This document shows positions 33,001 to 43,275 of a DNA stretch of 64,000 bases, piece by piece; the first letter of the stretch is position 1; the number at the start of each line of letters is the position of its first letter. The position numbers and the translations under genes were made by a program. The notes under the pieces were generated by a model that was given only the letters and a program-made list of their open reading frames with translations, was not told the DNA's origin and ran no database searches. Where the stretch lies: the NCBI GenBank assembly GCA_047967505.1, contig CM106539.1, one strand, 5' to 3'. The stretch is from Dipteris shenzhenensis (taxonomy: Eukaryota > Polypodiophyta > Polypodiopsida > Gleicheniales).

Positions 33001-34095
33001 GCGTGCTTAATAGTGATGTGATGAAAAGATGGGTGACAAGATACGAGGATGCAAAGGCAAGAAGACAAGAAGAAAGGGCCCTCTTTCGTACACACCACGG
33101 ATCTCGTGTGCCATACCCTCGGTATCTAAGAGCACTTCCAAAGGATATTCATGTGGATTGGCTACTTGATGAAATGGAGAAAGCAGAGAAAGATGAGGGG
33201 ATGCAGATCACAATGGAAGAATGGGAGTATGCTAGGGGATGCATGAGCAAGGTCGGTATATAGAATGTTATGCATAAGTTAGGAGCTTTTAATAATTTAG
33301 ATTGCTTATTTAATTGATTTTTTCTTGGTGTAGTGTACTATGTTCAATGCTATATGGTGTGAGGGCAAGCATTTTCGAACACAACGGATTGATGATAAGA
33401 GAAGCACACAAGATTGCGGTGTCATTGCTAGCTTTGAGGGAGCTAATGGAGCCATGGATGATTATTGTGGCATAATCCAAGATATTATTATGCTTGACTT
33501 TCGACGCTTCTTTGTGTATGTTTTGGATGTAAAGTGGTTTAAGGACGTGGTGGAAAGAGGCCCTAATGCAACAATCAAACACCATGCAAGTGGCTTTGTA
33601 ACTATTGACTCCATACACTAGTACTACCGCAACAATGTGAACAAGTACGTGCACACATATAAAAATACTCGCTTTTAAATATTTGATACCTTTGATGCAA
33701 GGAAAATAACATGATTGTATTTGTGTTTGAATTAGGTTGTCTATCAACCAATGGTGGATAATAATAGATGGTGGCTTGTCATACCTATTATGCCACGTTC
33801 CAAAGTGATGTATAGTACATTTACTAATATGGAGCGTATGAAGGATGATCATGGCCATGGAGGTGATGATGACCGTGATACGAGAGAGGAGGATGATCAT
33901 GAGATAGGAGATAAAGATATTGAGGCCATTACCCGTGAGGACGAGCCTACCATTGGTGATGCTGATTTCGATGAGCACATGAGTAGCACAAGCAGTAGTG
34001 GGTTGAATGTATATGTAGATCTAAATACTTGTTTGGATTTTGAAGTAGATAGTTTGGCAAGGGTTGATCTCATTGAGGATGAGATTGAACCGTAG
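30070..34095 (+). pseudogene. TNP2-type CACTA transposase, ten visible exons
   Basis: Exons inferred from GT-AG borders: 30070-30256, 30341-30702, 30796-31535, 31622-~31810, 31928-32318, 32379-32490, 32579-~33255, 33334-33644, 33736-34095. Another short exon may be missed. The N-terminal association domain reads IKCMCDRCRGNMYRACRITL. The TNP2 core reads LDYKRIHACVNDCVLFRG, CPTCAEARYRAYL, HFPIIPRIQHMF, LRLGLGMDGVNPFGLKS and YSVWPVILVNYNFPPSIAI. Then SYHACPVCGP, FYHLPYWSHLKINHLLDRMH, GLKSHDWHKML; a DUF4218 part LHLIVHLVDEI and IKTLKGFVRQNVRPEGSMAE; a DUF4216 part FNAIWCEGKHFRTQ; and an acidic tail. Stops at 30401, ~31693, ~31800, ~32736 and 33619 and loss of the WMYPFER block make it a pseudogene. 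It would cut and paste the element. Confidence 0.92.
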
Positions 34096-34259
34096 CCCAT
34101 CATTGATATTGGCAAAACTATTTTACATATTTTCTCATTCTCCTCACCTCACTTAATTCTTGTATATGTGGGCTTGCAAAAAAGCATTGATGTTTTTGTT
34201 TAAATTATGTGCTTTGGTAATCATGGGCAATGTTTGGAAAGCAAACAAGTACTGTATTC

Positions 34260-34600
34260 TCTATTTTGCATCTAAATACGCGTCTAATTCTCAGTGTAGA
34301 CGCATGAATACATGTGCAAATAGACGTCGTGATAAACATGCTATTAGACGCACTCGTATTTTCTCAGTGTAGCCGTGCTAATAGACGTGTTAATACACGT
34401 GCAAATAGACGCCGTGATAAACGCACTATTAGATGTGCCCGTATTTTCTCAGTGTAGCCAAGCTAATAGATATGTTAATACACGTGCACATAGACGAGTT
34501 GTTAGACACGCTTTTAGATGTGCCTATAATTTCTCTATTCAAGCAACGCCTATAGACGCGCTCGCTATTTTGTGCATCCATCAAGCGCGTCTATAGTTGC
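34260..34600. repeat. CACTA subterminal repeats, right
   Basis: Repeated words TAGACGC, ATAGACG, TAATACACGTGCA and TTTTCTCAGTGTAG. A ~75-base unit (34300-34375, 34376-34455, 34456-34500) is partly tandem. It mirrors the left cluster. Confidence 0.8.
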
Positions 34601-34614
34601 TTTGTGTTGTTGTG
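34585..34614 (-). repeat. CACTA element right terminal inverted repeat
   Basis: On the minus strand it reads CACAACAACACAAAGCAACT from the outer end, matching the left repeat at 26 of 30 positions. AAA follows at 34615-34617. Confidence 0.88.
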
Positions 34615-34617
34615 AAA

Positions 34618-35627
34618 TGCACGAGACATAGAGCAAAAAACTAAGAATAGGCTTACCTGAAGAAGATGAAAGAAGAACGATCACTAATAAAGAATGGCCA
34701 GCAACCGCCTCCAACAAGAGATGATGATGTGGCATGACGAAACTACCCACTAGGCAAAATCGCCGCGATATTCGAAGCCAATCTGTAGCATACGAGATAA
34801 ATTCTATAGACGTCAACTTAGTATCGTGCTAGAACAAGACACAATCATGATCTATAGCAGAGCAACCACGAAAACACTGGACAAGAATATACATGTGATG
34901 AGCCTATAGGGAAAGACGTAGGTATACTGAGACATTGTGCCATCGATAAAAAACACACCAGCAGATGAATAAACCTAGATAGCTCAATGAAAGAAATAAA
35001 CGGGCATCAAAGCACAATGGAATTGACTTACCTGAGGACCTGGAGATAAGCGAATAGCTCTGAGGAGAGTGGATGATGTGCATGGATAGGAAGTATTTTA
35101 GAACAAAAATCCTACTCACAATCAGACCATCAACTATGCCATCACTGCACCAGGAAGCTACAGGGCGAGGTAAGAGCTGAGAGAAAAAGCTCGGGAGCAC
35201 AAAAAAACCATCAGCCAAGCAGTTCCACCTGGAACAATGAACCATTGCTAGAAAGACCAGGGAGCTTGAGGATAATCAGAACGCCTTGAGAGAATGCTTT
35301 GACATGACTTCACACCTTCATGCTCATGCTTCAGCAACCTTTAGGAGACTCTAGCCAAGCACGCAGCCAGGTCACCGAGAAGAGGCACCAACATTAGCAC
35401 TAGTAAATGGAAGAGGATCACCCTGAATAAATACTACGAGCACTTTGAAGGGATCAGGCTAGCACTTTAGAGGGAAGCTGTTCTACGAGTTGTTCTACTT
35501 GATCTTGTAATGACCCAGGCATGCACCACGGACCAGAAACCGGCAAGTGAGGGGAGTGACATAGGACCAAAACCTGAAGAAAGCAAACACTAGACAACCA
35601 ATGAAGGAGGCGGCTCCTTGAGTAAGC
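34618..35627. other. No recognisable gene
   Basis: One kilobase with short frames only. No repeat boundary or domain was recognised. Confidence 0.45.
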
Positions 35628-37321
35628 TCAGAGCATAATAGAGGCAAGTAACAAAGTTCTCACAACTTCCATGTTCTCCTCTGACCATCCATTGTCACGG
35701 CTAAAGTTATAAAAGCTATGTGCAATGTCAATCAAGAGAATACCCAAATCATACATCTGCTTTGATATATCTTTGACAACGCAGCGAATGTATGGCAAAC
35801 ACCATTGTGTGAACTTTTGTCTTTCCTTAGCTTTAAAAAGGTCATGATATTTGTTGGGTGTATGTGGCCATTGACCATTACGAAAAGAGGCAGGAGAAGA
35901 TTTGAAAACTACTTCGGTACAAGATTTGAAAACTACTCCCAATGTAATAACAATGCAAAGTTGCGAGGATCTCCCTTGCAATACTTCTTTTCACATTTGA
36001 TTGGAAAGCGACACTCTGTGCAGATGAAGTTGTATTTTTTCTCTTCCTCATTCCAACCACATTATTGTAGAGTTCTTGACATTGCACCTCTAGGGAATGT
36101 AGCATATGCTTTCTTGCAATGCGAGGTTTCACATACTATAGGTAGCTTGTAAAGGGAATTGGGATTCCAAAAGTCAAAAATATGCTCAGGTTGAGCACTT
36201 TGTTCTTTTCCTAACCACCTTTCCTTATTATGCCACATTTGAAGAAATTCATGACAAAAAGTTATACTCTTTACTAGCAGTTAAAGTTGCTTGCTTATAG
36301 GTATATAATCAAACAAGAGCATATCCTTCCTTGGGATGCCACACTTTAAATACTTTTGACAACAATCTTTGCAATCACGTTTAGGTATCCTCTTTTTATT
36401 TTCATTTCTACATGAACAATACATCACATTTTTAGAGTAGTTATCCTCATTTGAAGGTAGAAGCAACTCTGGCTCATGTACATTTTCAAATGATCCCATA
36501 CATAGCCTATAGCATTGAGTCTCGACCATTCCAAGACTACTCAATAAAGCGTTAAATTGCTCCCAATTTGTAGGAGTCTTAATGCCATTAAGATCACCAT
36601 CCCATGTTGGATGTAATTGTACCAAAATTTTACTAAGCCTTGGTTTCTTACTTTCAACACTAGGCTTTCCTAAACCTCCAAATAGATGTCGAAGCATCTT
36701 ATCCTGTAATTCTAGTGAGACCTTATGGTCATCCCATAATGCTTGTAATTCAATTATACTCCCTAAGATTTGATCCTCTAATGCTACATCTTGAAACTCT
36801 TCTCCATCTTCATTTTCACTCTATAACTCCCTCAAAAGTTTAGCATGTGCTTCTAAATTATCCATAGCATTCTCTACATGGAGTGGACCACTATCATCAT
36901 CTTCTAAATCATTATTATCTTCAAACTCTGCTATATTCTCAGCTTGGATATTTAAGCCAAATGTAGCACCAAGATCCTCAAATCTATCATTCTGTTTTTT
37001 ATGTCTAAAAAAGGTGGCAGGAGCCACGTAATAGCCTCCACAACAAAATAAGTTATAATTACACCAAACTTTTCTTCGTTCACTATGGGGCCTCAACACG
37101 TGTGCCTCTCCTTGTGTATCCAATATAGATGGACTTTGGTCTTCAGCTATATTTTTTGTTTCTCTGATTATAGATGGATGAACATTTCCCAACAAATCGT
37201 GTCGATAGTGCTCATAGTAGGTACTTCGGCTAACCCATTGCCAACCCTCATGTGTATGTGCACACTTGTAATTATAGTCGCATTTCCTCAGACTTGAACT
37301 CGTTTGACTAGCCATGTGCAA
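35628..37321 (-). pseudogene. Decayed Cys-rich gene, possibly transposase-derived
   Basis: Consecutive minus-strand frames look like one broken protein. From the ATG ending at 37321: MHMASQTSSSLRKCDYNYKC, HEGWQWVSRSTYYEHYRHDL, an acidic stretch (EDNNDLEDDDSGPLH), then NGIKTPTNWEQFNALLSS, a cysteine cluster (VMYCSCRNENKKR, DCKDCCQKYLKC) followed by DMLLFDYIPISKQL. A further part has ECRFPIKCEKKYCKGDP and last NKYHDLFKAKERQKFTQWCL. The order of acidic region, Cys cluster, then F-x-Y-x-P-I is reminiscent of TNP2-like transposases of non-CACTA-canonical groups; this is a weak analogy. Stops near 36833, 36281, 36050 and 35935. No terminal repeats were found. Confidence 0.4.
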
Positions 37322-37375
37322 GTAGTTAATAAGCTTATGTTAATTATTGTATTTACATAGTATTCATGGAAGGGA

Positions 37376-37380
<5 letters not shown>

Positions 37381-37409
<29 letters not shown>
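37381..37409. repeat. (CT)n microsatellite
   Basis: About 14 CT dinucleotides between the two minus-strand pseudogenes. Confidence 0.95.
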
Positions 37410-37413
<4 letters not shown>

Positions 37414-37524
37414 AAAACCATAGCCAAAAAAATATTATTATTTAATCTAATTGCATCTCTGTAATTACCCATCATGAAGTCATGATATTCAAGTAAGTGT
37501 ATCAATTAGGTCATAAATAAATTC

Positions 37525-38754
37525 TTAGCAAAACATATTCAACTCCATCTCTGCCATGGGTCTCATGGCAAGCTCTCCATTACAACCAAGTCGACTTAAG
37601 CATTTGACTATGTCAGAAGCTGTTTTTCGATCAGTAGGATTTGGTGTCATCATGGAATTACTCATGGTCTTCAAATGTGCTGTCAATGCCCTTTTGCAAT
37701 TTGGGACGATAGGTGCAACTCCTGAAACTCTCAATGCATCCTCCGCAAAACAAGCAAGCTGTTTGAAAACCCACCCAAGAGCATAAACATTTGAAGCAAG
37801 AGAGTATGGAGAAGATACTGATGGGTCCAAAATCTCTGGGGCAAGCCACTTGAGAGCTTGCAAAGATTTCTATTTAGCATCAACACGAGACTTGAATTCA
37901 CCTGATGGCTCTAACACTCCCTTTTGTGAAATCAAGGGACCTCTTCCCTCTTTGAATGCTAGAGCATGGCCCCAATCAATAATACCTATCTGAACCTGTC
38001 CTTTTGGAGGCCAATCTAGAACAACATTGCAAAGATGTAGGTCACAATGGATCCAACCATGCTCATGTAGTGCTACAAGTCCCAAGGCCAAAGCATGCAC
38101 CATATCGATAGTGGAATTGGTAAAACTTTTAATTTTCTCAAGCATGTCATCTGTTGGGTTAATTTATCTTGCCCTCTTGCCCTTTCTTCCCTCAAAGTGC
38201 TTATCCATATATTTTGCATATCTCTTAGAAGCTACAAGAAGCTGCTTCAAGAAGTCATCTAATGTGCCATCATTAAAAAATGGTGTTATAATCCAAAAGG
38301 GCTTCTTTCTAGTTTCAGCTAGTGCGCACACCAACACTTGGTGCTTAATTGCAACTGCCTGTTCTCGGAGCCTTTCTTGCACAACTAGTCTTGCGTTTTG
38401 ACCATGAAAATGCTTGCCCACAAACTGTAGATGTTCATGCAATCCAGGGACACCGCTTATCCTAACCTTGTACGTAGTACCAAATGCCCCACTGGCTATT
38501 TTGTCACCTACTTGTATCAAATCATCATTGAAACTATAGAAATACATGACCTGATGCACATTGCATGTTTCCATGATAGGCATGGCTTGTGTCCTAACCA
38601 AATTTATCTTTTCTAGAGACTGGTCCGTGGTGATAAGAGCACGTTCGGCAAAAGACCTCTGAGCCTTATTTGTCAGCTCACCTATTTTAGCTTGGTTGCC
38701 GGACATTGCACGTATTCGAGTCCTCCTGTTAATCCAAAGTGTATTCCAATACAC
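37525..38754 (-). pseudogene. Protein kinase domain with two in-frame stops
   Basis: One minus-strand frame holds a whole kinase domain. The N-lobe has the glycine loop IQVGDKIASGAFGTTYKV (about 38465-38520) and FVGKHFHG with the likely ATP-binding Lys. The catalytic loop is HCDLHLCNVVLD (38017-38051), lacking the HRD arginine. The metal-binding motif is IIDWGHA rather than DFG, followed by WLAPEIL (APE motif) and YSLASNVYALGWVFKQL. It ends with a CFAEDALRVSG and DRKTASDIVKCLSRL C-lobe. Ochre at 38164-38166 and amber at 37870-37872 interrupt it without a frame change. The HxDxHxxN plus DWG pattern also recalls phosphotransferase-type kinases, but the glycine loop and APE favour a plant protein kinase. 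Nonfunctional unless read through. Confidence 0.85.
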
Positions 38755-38768
38755 TATCTGGGCCCTGT

Positions 38769-39125
38769 CTATTGTTGTTGGGTAAGAGGTGAGAGATTGT
38801 TATTATATACATCTAGAACCGCCCCAATATAGGCGGTCAATCTCTCTGGACCTTCTTTATTCCAATGTGAAGCAAGCAAAAGGTCTACTCTTTGCATGTC
38901 TGTCAACTTCTTTTCAACCTCTAAGGCAATGTTTATCTTACACTGGAAAATGGCAAGATCGCTTTGCATAATCCTCTCCATTTCTTTTTGAGATAGACCA
39001 CTAATGAAGACTATCATGCATTCCCTAATGACTTTGTTGAGCAATAATTTATCTTGGCCTTTTAATTTGATCTCACTGTTGGTCTCTTTCTTCTTTTGGC
39101 TGGCTAATACACTTGTGTGATCCAT
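38769..39125 (-). pseudogene. Helical N-terminal segment upstream of the kinase
   Basis: A 118-codon minus-strand frame (MDHTSVLASQKKKETNSEIK, then LSQKEMERIMQSDLAIFQCK, EVEKKLTDMQRVDLLLASHW) is charged and probably helical. Its end lies 15 bases before the kinase frame, which is in a different phase, so a single frameshift or a short intron would join them. I do not recognise the domain. Its start codon sits at the edge of the minisatellite-bearing region. Confidence 0.5.
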
Positions 39126-39235
39126 CTTTGAAGAAACTCTCTGATAATAATCTGAACATTTTCAATAAACATGCAATCAATAAAAGACATGCTTCAATCA
39201 TGATGAGCCAATAAATCATTGAAGAAAGTAGAAAC

Positions 39236-40070
39236 CATGATTGCATTCTAAAAACACACTTTAGATATGCCATCACGATGCTTTTCTTACCCCACCTAAT
39301 CTGAGGATCCGATAGAACAATGGCGCCACGATTGCATTCTAAAAACACGCTTTAGACATGCAATCATGATGGTTTTCACGCCCCACATGATCCGAGGATC
39401 CAATAGAACAATGGTGCCACGATTGCATTCTAAAAACACACTTTAGAAATGCCATCACGATGCTTTTCATATCCCACCTGATCCGAGGATCTGATAGAGC
39501 AATGGTGCCACAGTTACATTCTAAAGGCACACATACAAAAATTTGATTTTGAGTTTTTGTAAAATTCATTCAAGCATGCAATCATGACGCTTTTCATGCC
39601 CCACCTGATCCGAGGATCCGATAGAACAATGGCGCCACGATTGCATTCTAAAAACACACTTTAGACATGCAATCATGATGCTTTTCATGCCCCACTTGAT
39701 CCAAGGATCTGATAGAACAATGGCGCCATGATTGCATTCTAAAAACACACTTTAGACATGCCATCACAACGCTTTTCATACCCCACCTGATCCGAGGATC
39801 TGATAGAGCAATGGCGCCACAATTACATTCTAAAGGCACACATACACAGATTTGATTTTGAGCTTTTGTAAAATTCATTTAGACATGCAATCATGACGCT
39901 TTTCATGCCCCACCTGATCCGAGGATCCGATAGAACAATGGCGCCATGATTGCATTCTAAAAACACACTTTAGACATGCCATCACGATGCTTTTCTTACC
40001 CCACCTGATCTGAGGATCTGATAGAGCAATGGCATTGTAATTACATTATAAAGGCAAACATACCACATTG
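39236..40070. repeat. Minisatellite of ~92-bp units with ~310-bp higher-order period
   Basis: Units share TTGCATTCTAAAAACACAC, ATCACGATGCTTTTCAT, CCCCACCTGATCCGAGGATC and GATAGAACAATGGCGCCA. Unit starts fall near 39240, 39333, 39423, 39513, 39640, 39732, 39826, 39950 and 40041. Every third unit (39513, 39826) has ACATTCTAAAGGCACACATAC plus a ~33-base insertion with TTTGATTTTGAG, giving a period of about 307-310 bases. Repetitive minus-strand frames across it are artefacts of the repeat. Confidence 0.92.
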
Positions 40071-40950
40071 CTTTCTCAAATTTCACACAAGAGATAAGTA
40101 ATTAAAGCTTAAGAACTTCTATTGTTACAAAGGATATCATGAATCTTGTTTTAAGTGCAGCGATTGATTCATGATATGCATTCTCTAACTTACTAGTTTT
40201 AGTTTCCATGGATTTGTAATGCATAAAATAGTTGCATAACATATAAATGTAGCATAAGTAGCAAAGTGCATAACATAAAGACAATATAGAAATGTAGAAA
40301 TGTAAGAATTTGATAGACGAATAAGATGCATACCATGAGTACATTTTGAAATGTAGCATAAATATCCAAGTGCATAACATAAAGAGAAGGTGTGTGTCTA
40401 CTACATTGTCTAACATATTAAATCATGTGTGTGTGTGTGTGCGAGAGAGAGAGAGAGAGAGAGAGAGAGGTTCTTTAAAAAAAGAAATGTGTGTGTGTGT
40501 GTCTTTGTGTGTGAGAGAGATGGAGAGAGAGTCCAATTGCAAATGGCCATGCTACCTGCACTACAAAGAAGAGTTCTTTTATCTCTCAAAGTTTCTTCAA
40601 AGAAAAAAAGACACCATGCTTCTATTTCACTCTAAATTGAGCTAGGGAGCTAGTCTAATTAATCGGGTTAGATTAAGGTTCTGAGCAGTTATATACCTCA
40701 AAAATCTTTGCAACAGTGACATGGCTGCAGGAATCTCTTGTTGATGAAAAATCTAGCTCAACAGGCTAGGTAGCGATGCAAGTGCTCCTCTGCTGCTGGC
40801 AAAAAATCAAGTGCAACTTTTTAATTCGGGTGCAGCATATTAATCCACTGCTGGAGATTAATCTTGCAGCTAGCGACTGAGTCGACATTCCTACCTGTAG
40901 CAGCTTGTAGCTTTTGATCTTTCAAGCCCAATCGATTCAGGTACTACCAT
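40071..40950. other. No recognisable gene; GT/GA microsatellites
   Basis: (GT)n(GA)n at 40424-40468 and again (GT)n/(GA)n at 40490-40530. The remainder shows no domain or repeat boundary. Confidence 0.6.
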
Positions 40951-41189
40951 TGTTGGTTCTTTCCTACTGCTTTCGTAGGAAGAGCTGGGTAGCCTCAGTA
41001 TGCAGGGTTTCGAGGCTTTTTGTCACCTACAAATATATTGGGGTTGTAATTTGTAGTATAGTGTAGCTTAGGACCTCGAGTCGTGTTCCGGTGAGAGACG
41101 TAGGCTTGAGTATGGTAAGCAAACAAAGTGCATGCATGTGTAAAAGGAACATGTATCATCATGATTGAGGTAATGAAGGCTTTTGCCTT

Positions 41190-41460
41190 CATTGAGGGTT
41201 TCAGGGTTAAGGAGGAGTTTAAGGGTTAGAAGGAGGTTCCAGGGTTAGAAGGAGGTTCCAGGGTTTAGAAGGAGGTTCTAGGGTTTAGAGAGATGTTCCA
41301 AAGTTTAGAAGAGGTTCCAGGGTTAGAAGGAGGTTCCAAGGTTTAGAAGGAGGTTCCAGGGTTTAGAGAGAGGTTCCAGAGTTTAGAAGAGGTTCCAAGG
41401 TTAGACGGAGGTTCCAAGGTTCAGGAGTCCAGGGTTAGAAGGAGGATCCAAGGTTTAGGG
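41190..41460. repeat. ~20-bp minisatellite GGTTCCAGGGTTTAGAAGGA
   Basis: About a dozen diverged units, some lacking one base. The core AGGGTTTAG resembles the plant telomere repeat but spacing is 19-22 bases, so it is not a telomeric array. Confidence 0.85.
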
Positions 41461-41559
41461 TAGAGTACATGGTGGAGAACTCGTCTCCCTCATAGATCAT
41501 GGAGTTTAAGGGTTGAGGAACAAAGGGTTTAGGGGGAGCATAGGAGTGGGAGAGGAAGA

Positions 41560-41705
41560 AGGTGTAAGAGCATGGGGGAAAGAAGAGAGAGGAGGGAGGA
41601 GGAGGAGGGAGGAAGAGGAGAGAGGAGGAGGAGGGAGGAGGAGGAGGAGGAGGGAGGAGGAGGAGGAAGGAGGAGGAGGGAGGAGGAGAGGGAGAGGATG
41701 GGTTG
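41560..41705. repeat. Purine-rich (GGA)n tract in LTR copy 2
   Basis: Same position relative to the LTR ends as in copies 1 and 3; nearly pure A/G on plus. Confidence 0.9.
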
Positions 41706-42095
41706 CAAGGTTGGAGGAGAGGGGAGGAGTTGCAAGGTTAGGACATGCTTTTGGACATGGAGTGCAAGGAAGCATGGACACTTGAGACAAATGCTTGGAA
41801 TACCAAAGTAGACTCAACACAATGCCCCAAAGAGTGTGGGCTTCATTCTATTATGGGGTATTTATACAAAATGGAGAGCTTCTCTCTCTGCATGTAGGAA
41901 TTGTAAAACATTCTCTCTCTAGATGTAGAAGTTGTAACACATTCTCTTTCTACATGTAGAAGTTGTAACACATTCTCTTTCTACATGTAGAACTTGCATA
42001 TAGAAGTTGTAACACATTCTCTTTCTACATAAGTCCATGTTGGCATAGAGTTACATTCTTCTTCTACATAAGTCCATGTTGGCACAGGGTCAACA

Positions 42096-42300
42096 TACAC
42101 CTGGATCCATTTTATTACCCGTCCTCAGGTACTGGCTGATTGTGAGCACGTACTTGGGTTGCCATGCATTTAGTCCAATGGCTGTGGAACTTGTGTTGTG
42201 CCAGTCGATCCTATTGTAAAACCTTAGCACCATACAATTTTTGCGCAGTTTCCAGGTAGCGTGTATCCACCATTTGCTTGAATAGAGATATGTGGCGTGC
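42096..42300 (-). pseudogene. Internal end of the LTR-copy-2 element
   Basis: The minus strand reads TAQKLYGAKVLQ before a stop, and the corresponding part after copy 3 reads TYQKFYGTKALQQERMACHK. Both then continue to the LTR edge with TACxCCTxGATCCATTTTATTACCC on plus. The shared sequence suggests the 3' end of an element body, but no protein family was recognised. Confidence 0.45.
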
Positions 42301-42817
42301 TTGTAAGAAGATCACTCTTTGATAGAGCCGGCTTGTAATCTGAGCATCAACCCTTTCATTGGGATTAAAGCTGAGTGGAGGGAAATGGGAATCAAGGTAA
42401 CATGGGACCTCCAGAATGAATTCCAATGTTTTACAAAATATAACACTTTGGTGAAGGAAGCGATCAATGTTGCCGCATATTATTTGCTCATGCTACTGAA
42501 GTGCTCGGACCATTGTGCCTTGGATATTTCATTCCTGCACTAGAGTATGGTTCGATCATTGGCTAATTAATGGTTTGATCTTCAGCCAAAGTGTGTATGT
42601 TGGCTTCCCATTTTTTACACCGTGGTACTACATAGAACTTGGGATGGGTTTTGAGACATGGAGGTGCCTACTTCCTGAAGCACAATTCTGTTTGCAGCGA
42701 TTGCTTGCCGGTGGATGTACATTTCCTTCACCCTTCTCTTTGCAAGTGCATTTCCGTTGATGGATTTGTCATTTTATGATCATGTGTCGTAATGAATATT
42801 CCATTTCCGTCTAGAGT
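42301..42817. other. No recognisable gene
   Basis: Short frames only, without a domain I recognise. Confidence 0.4.
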
Positions 42818-42905
42818 TTGCATCAAGGCGAGGAGGCCAAGGGACATATTGTGCAAGGCATCAACTACGCATCAGCAGCTTCCGGTTGTAAGAAATTGTT
42901 AGTAA
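42818..42905 (+). pseudogene. Possible GDSL esterase/lipase exon relic
   Basis: The plus strand reads GEEAKGHIVQGINYASAASG, which resembles the block of plant GDSL esterases that contains G-V-N-Y-A-S-A-A-G. Only about 25 codons are alike and the catalytic GDSL and DxxH blocks were not found nearby. Weak evidence; it could be coincidence. Confidence 0.3.
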
Positions 42906-42919
42906 GTTCTTTGAACTAC

Positions 42920-43275
42920 ATTCACGAACACTGCCATTGGTTTACATTCACGAGCACTGCCATTGGTTTACATTCTTGCAATGTCCGTTACGAGAGAGAG
43001 AGAGAGCGCGAAAAACTGCATCAAGAATACCACCAGCCCCAGATGCATAATTGACTCCTCACAAGATGGCTGTCCCTGTCGTGCGTTGATTGAGATACGC
43101 TACGTAAGGATAAAAATTCGATCTGGCGAGGGGCTGCTGCTCCCGTCGTCGAATTGAGAGGGGCTGCTTAGAGTTCGCAGTAGTGAACATCGCGTGCGTT
43201 AATTGTTGTTCCCGCCGTCGACTAGAAAGGGGCTGCTGCTGTCTGAGAGTTCGCTGTAGTGAACATCCGCACCCA
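42920..43275. repeat. Two small tandem duplications
   Basis: A 26-base unit (TTTACATTCACGAGCACTGCCA type) is repeated at 42925-42975. A unit of about 85 bases with GTCGTCGA, GGGGCTGCT and AGAGTTCGCAGTAGTGAACATC is repeated at 43120-43195 and 43205-43270. A GA microsatellite lies at 42993-43007. Confidence 0.75.

Larger units (their letters stand above)
27106..34614 (+). mobile_element. CACTA/EnSpm-type DNA transposon (7.5 kb) with divergent genes
   Basis: Both ends begin CACAACAA on their outward-to-inward reading. The 30-bp inverted repeats (27106-27135 and 34585-34614) match at 26 positions. AAA flanks both ends (27103-27105, 34615-34617), fitting the 3-bp duplication of CACTA elements, though the word is low complexity. 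Clusters of TAGACGC-type motifs lie at both ends and also between the genes. A TNP2 transposase gene runs on plus and a TNPA-type gene on minus. Stops in both genes indicate a decayed autonomous element. The terminus is CACAA rather than CACTA. Confidence 0.9.
40951..42095 (-). repeat. LTR-like repeat family, copy 2 (probable 3' LTR)
   Basis: Starts TGTTGGTTCTTTCC and ends CAGGGTCAACA on the plus strand. Similarity with copy 3 runs across the whole unit: GTATGCAGGGTTTCGAGGC, TTTTTGTCACCTA, GTAGCTTAGGACCTC, the GGGTTTAG minisatellite, the GGA tract, and CCCCAAAGAGTGTGGGCTTC. A minus-strand TATA word lies at 41859-41866. Homology stops at the left edge but continues about 200 bases past the right edge, as expected for the 3' LTR of a minus-strand element. 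Confidence 0.75.

Noticed and set aside
33310-33978. 222-codon minus frame
   Set aside because: Antisense of the TNP2 exons at 33334-33644 and 33736-34095, which carry the recognisable domains.
39073-39878. Repetitive minus frames resembling a Cys-containing repeat protein
   Set aside because: They follow the minisatellite period and break with its insertions; a repeat artefact.
39236-40070. CRISPR array
   Set aside because: Units are similar along their whole length with no unique spacers, and the window is a plant nuclear sequence.
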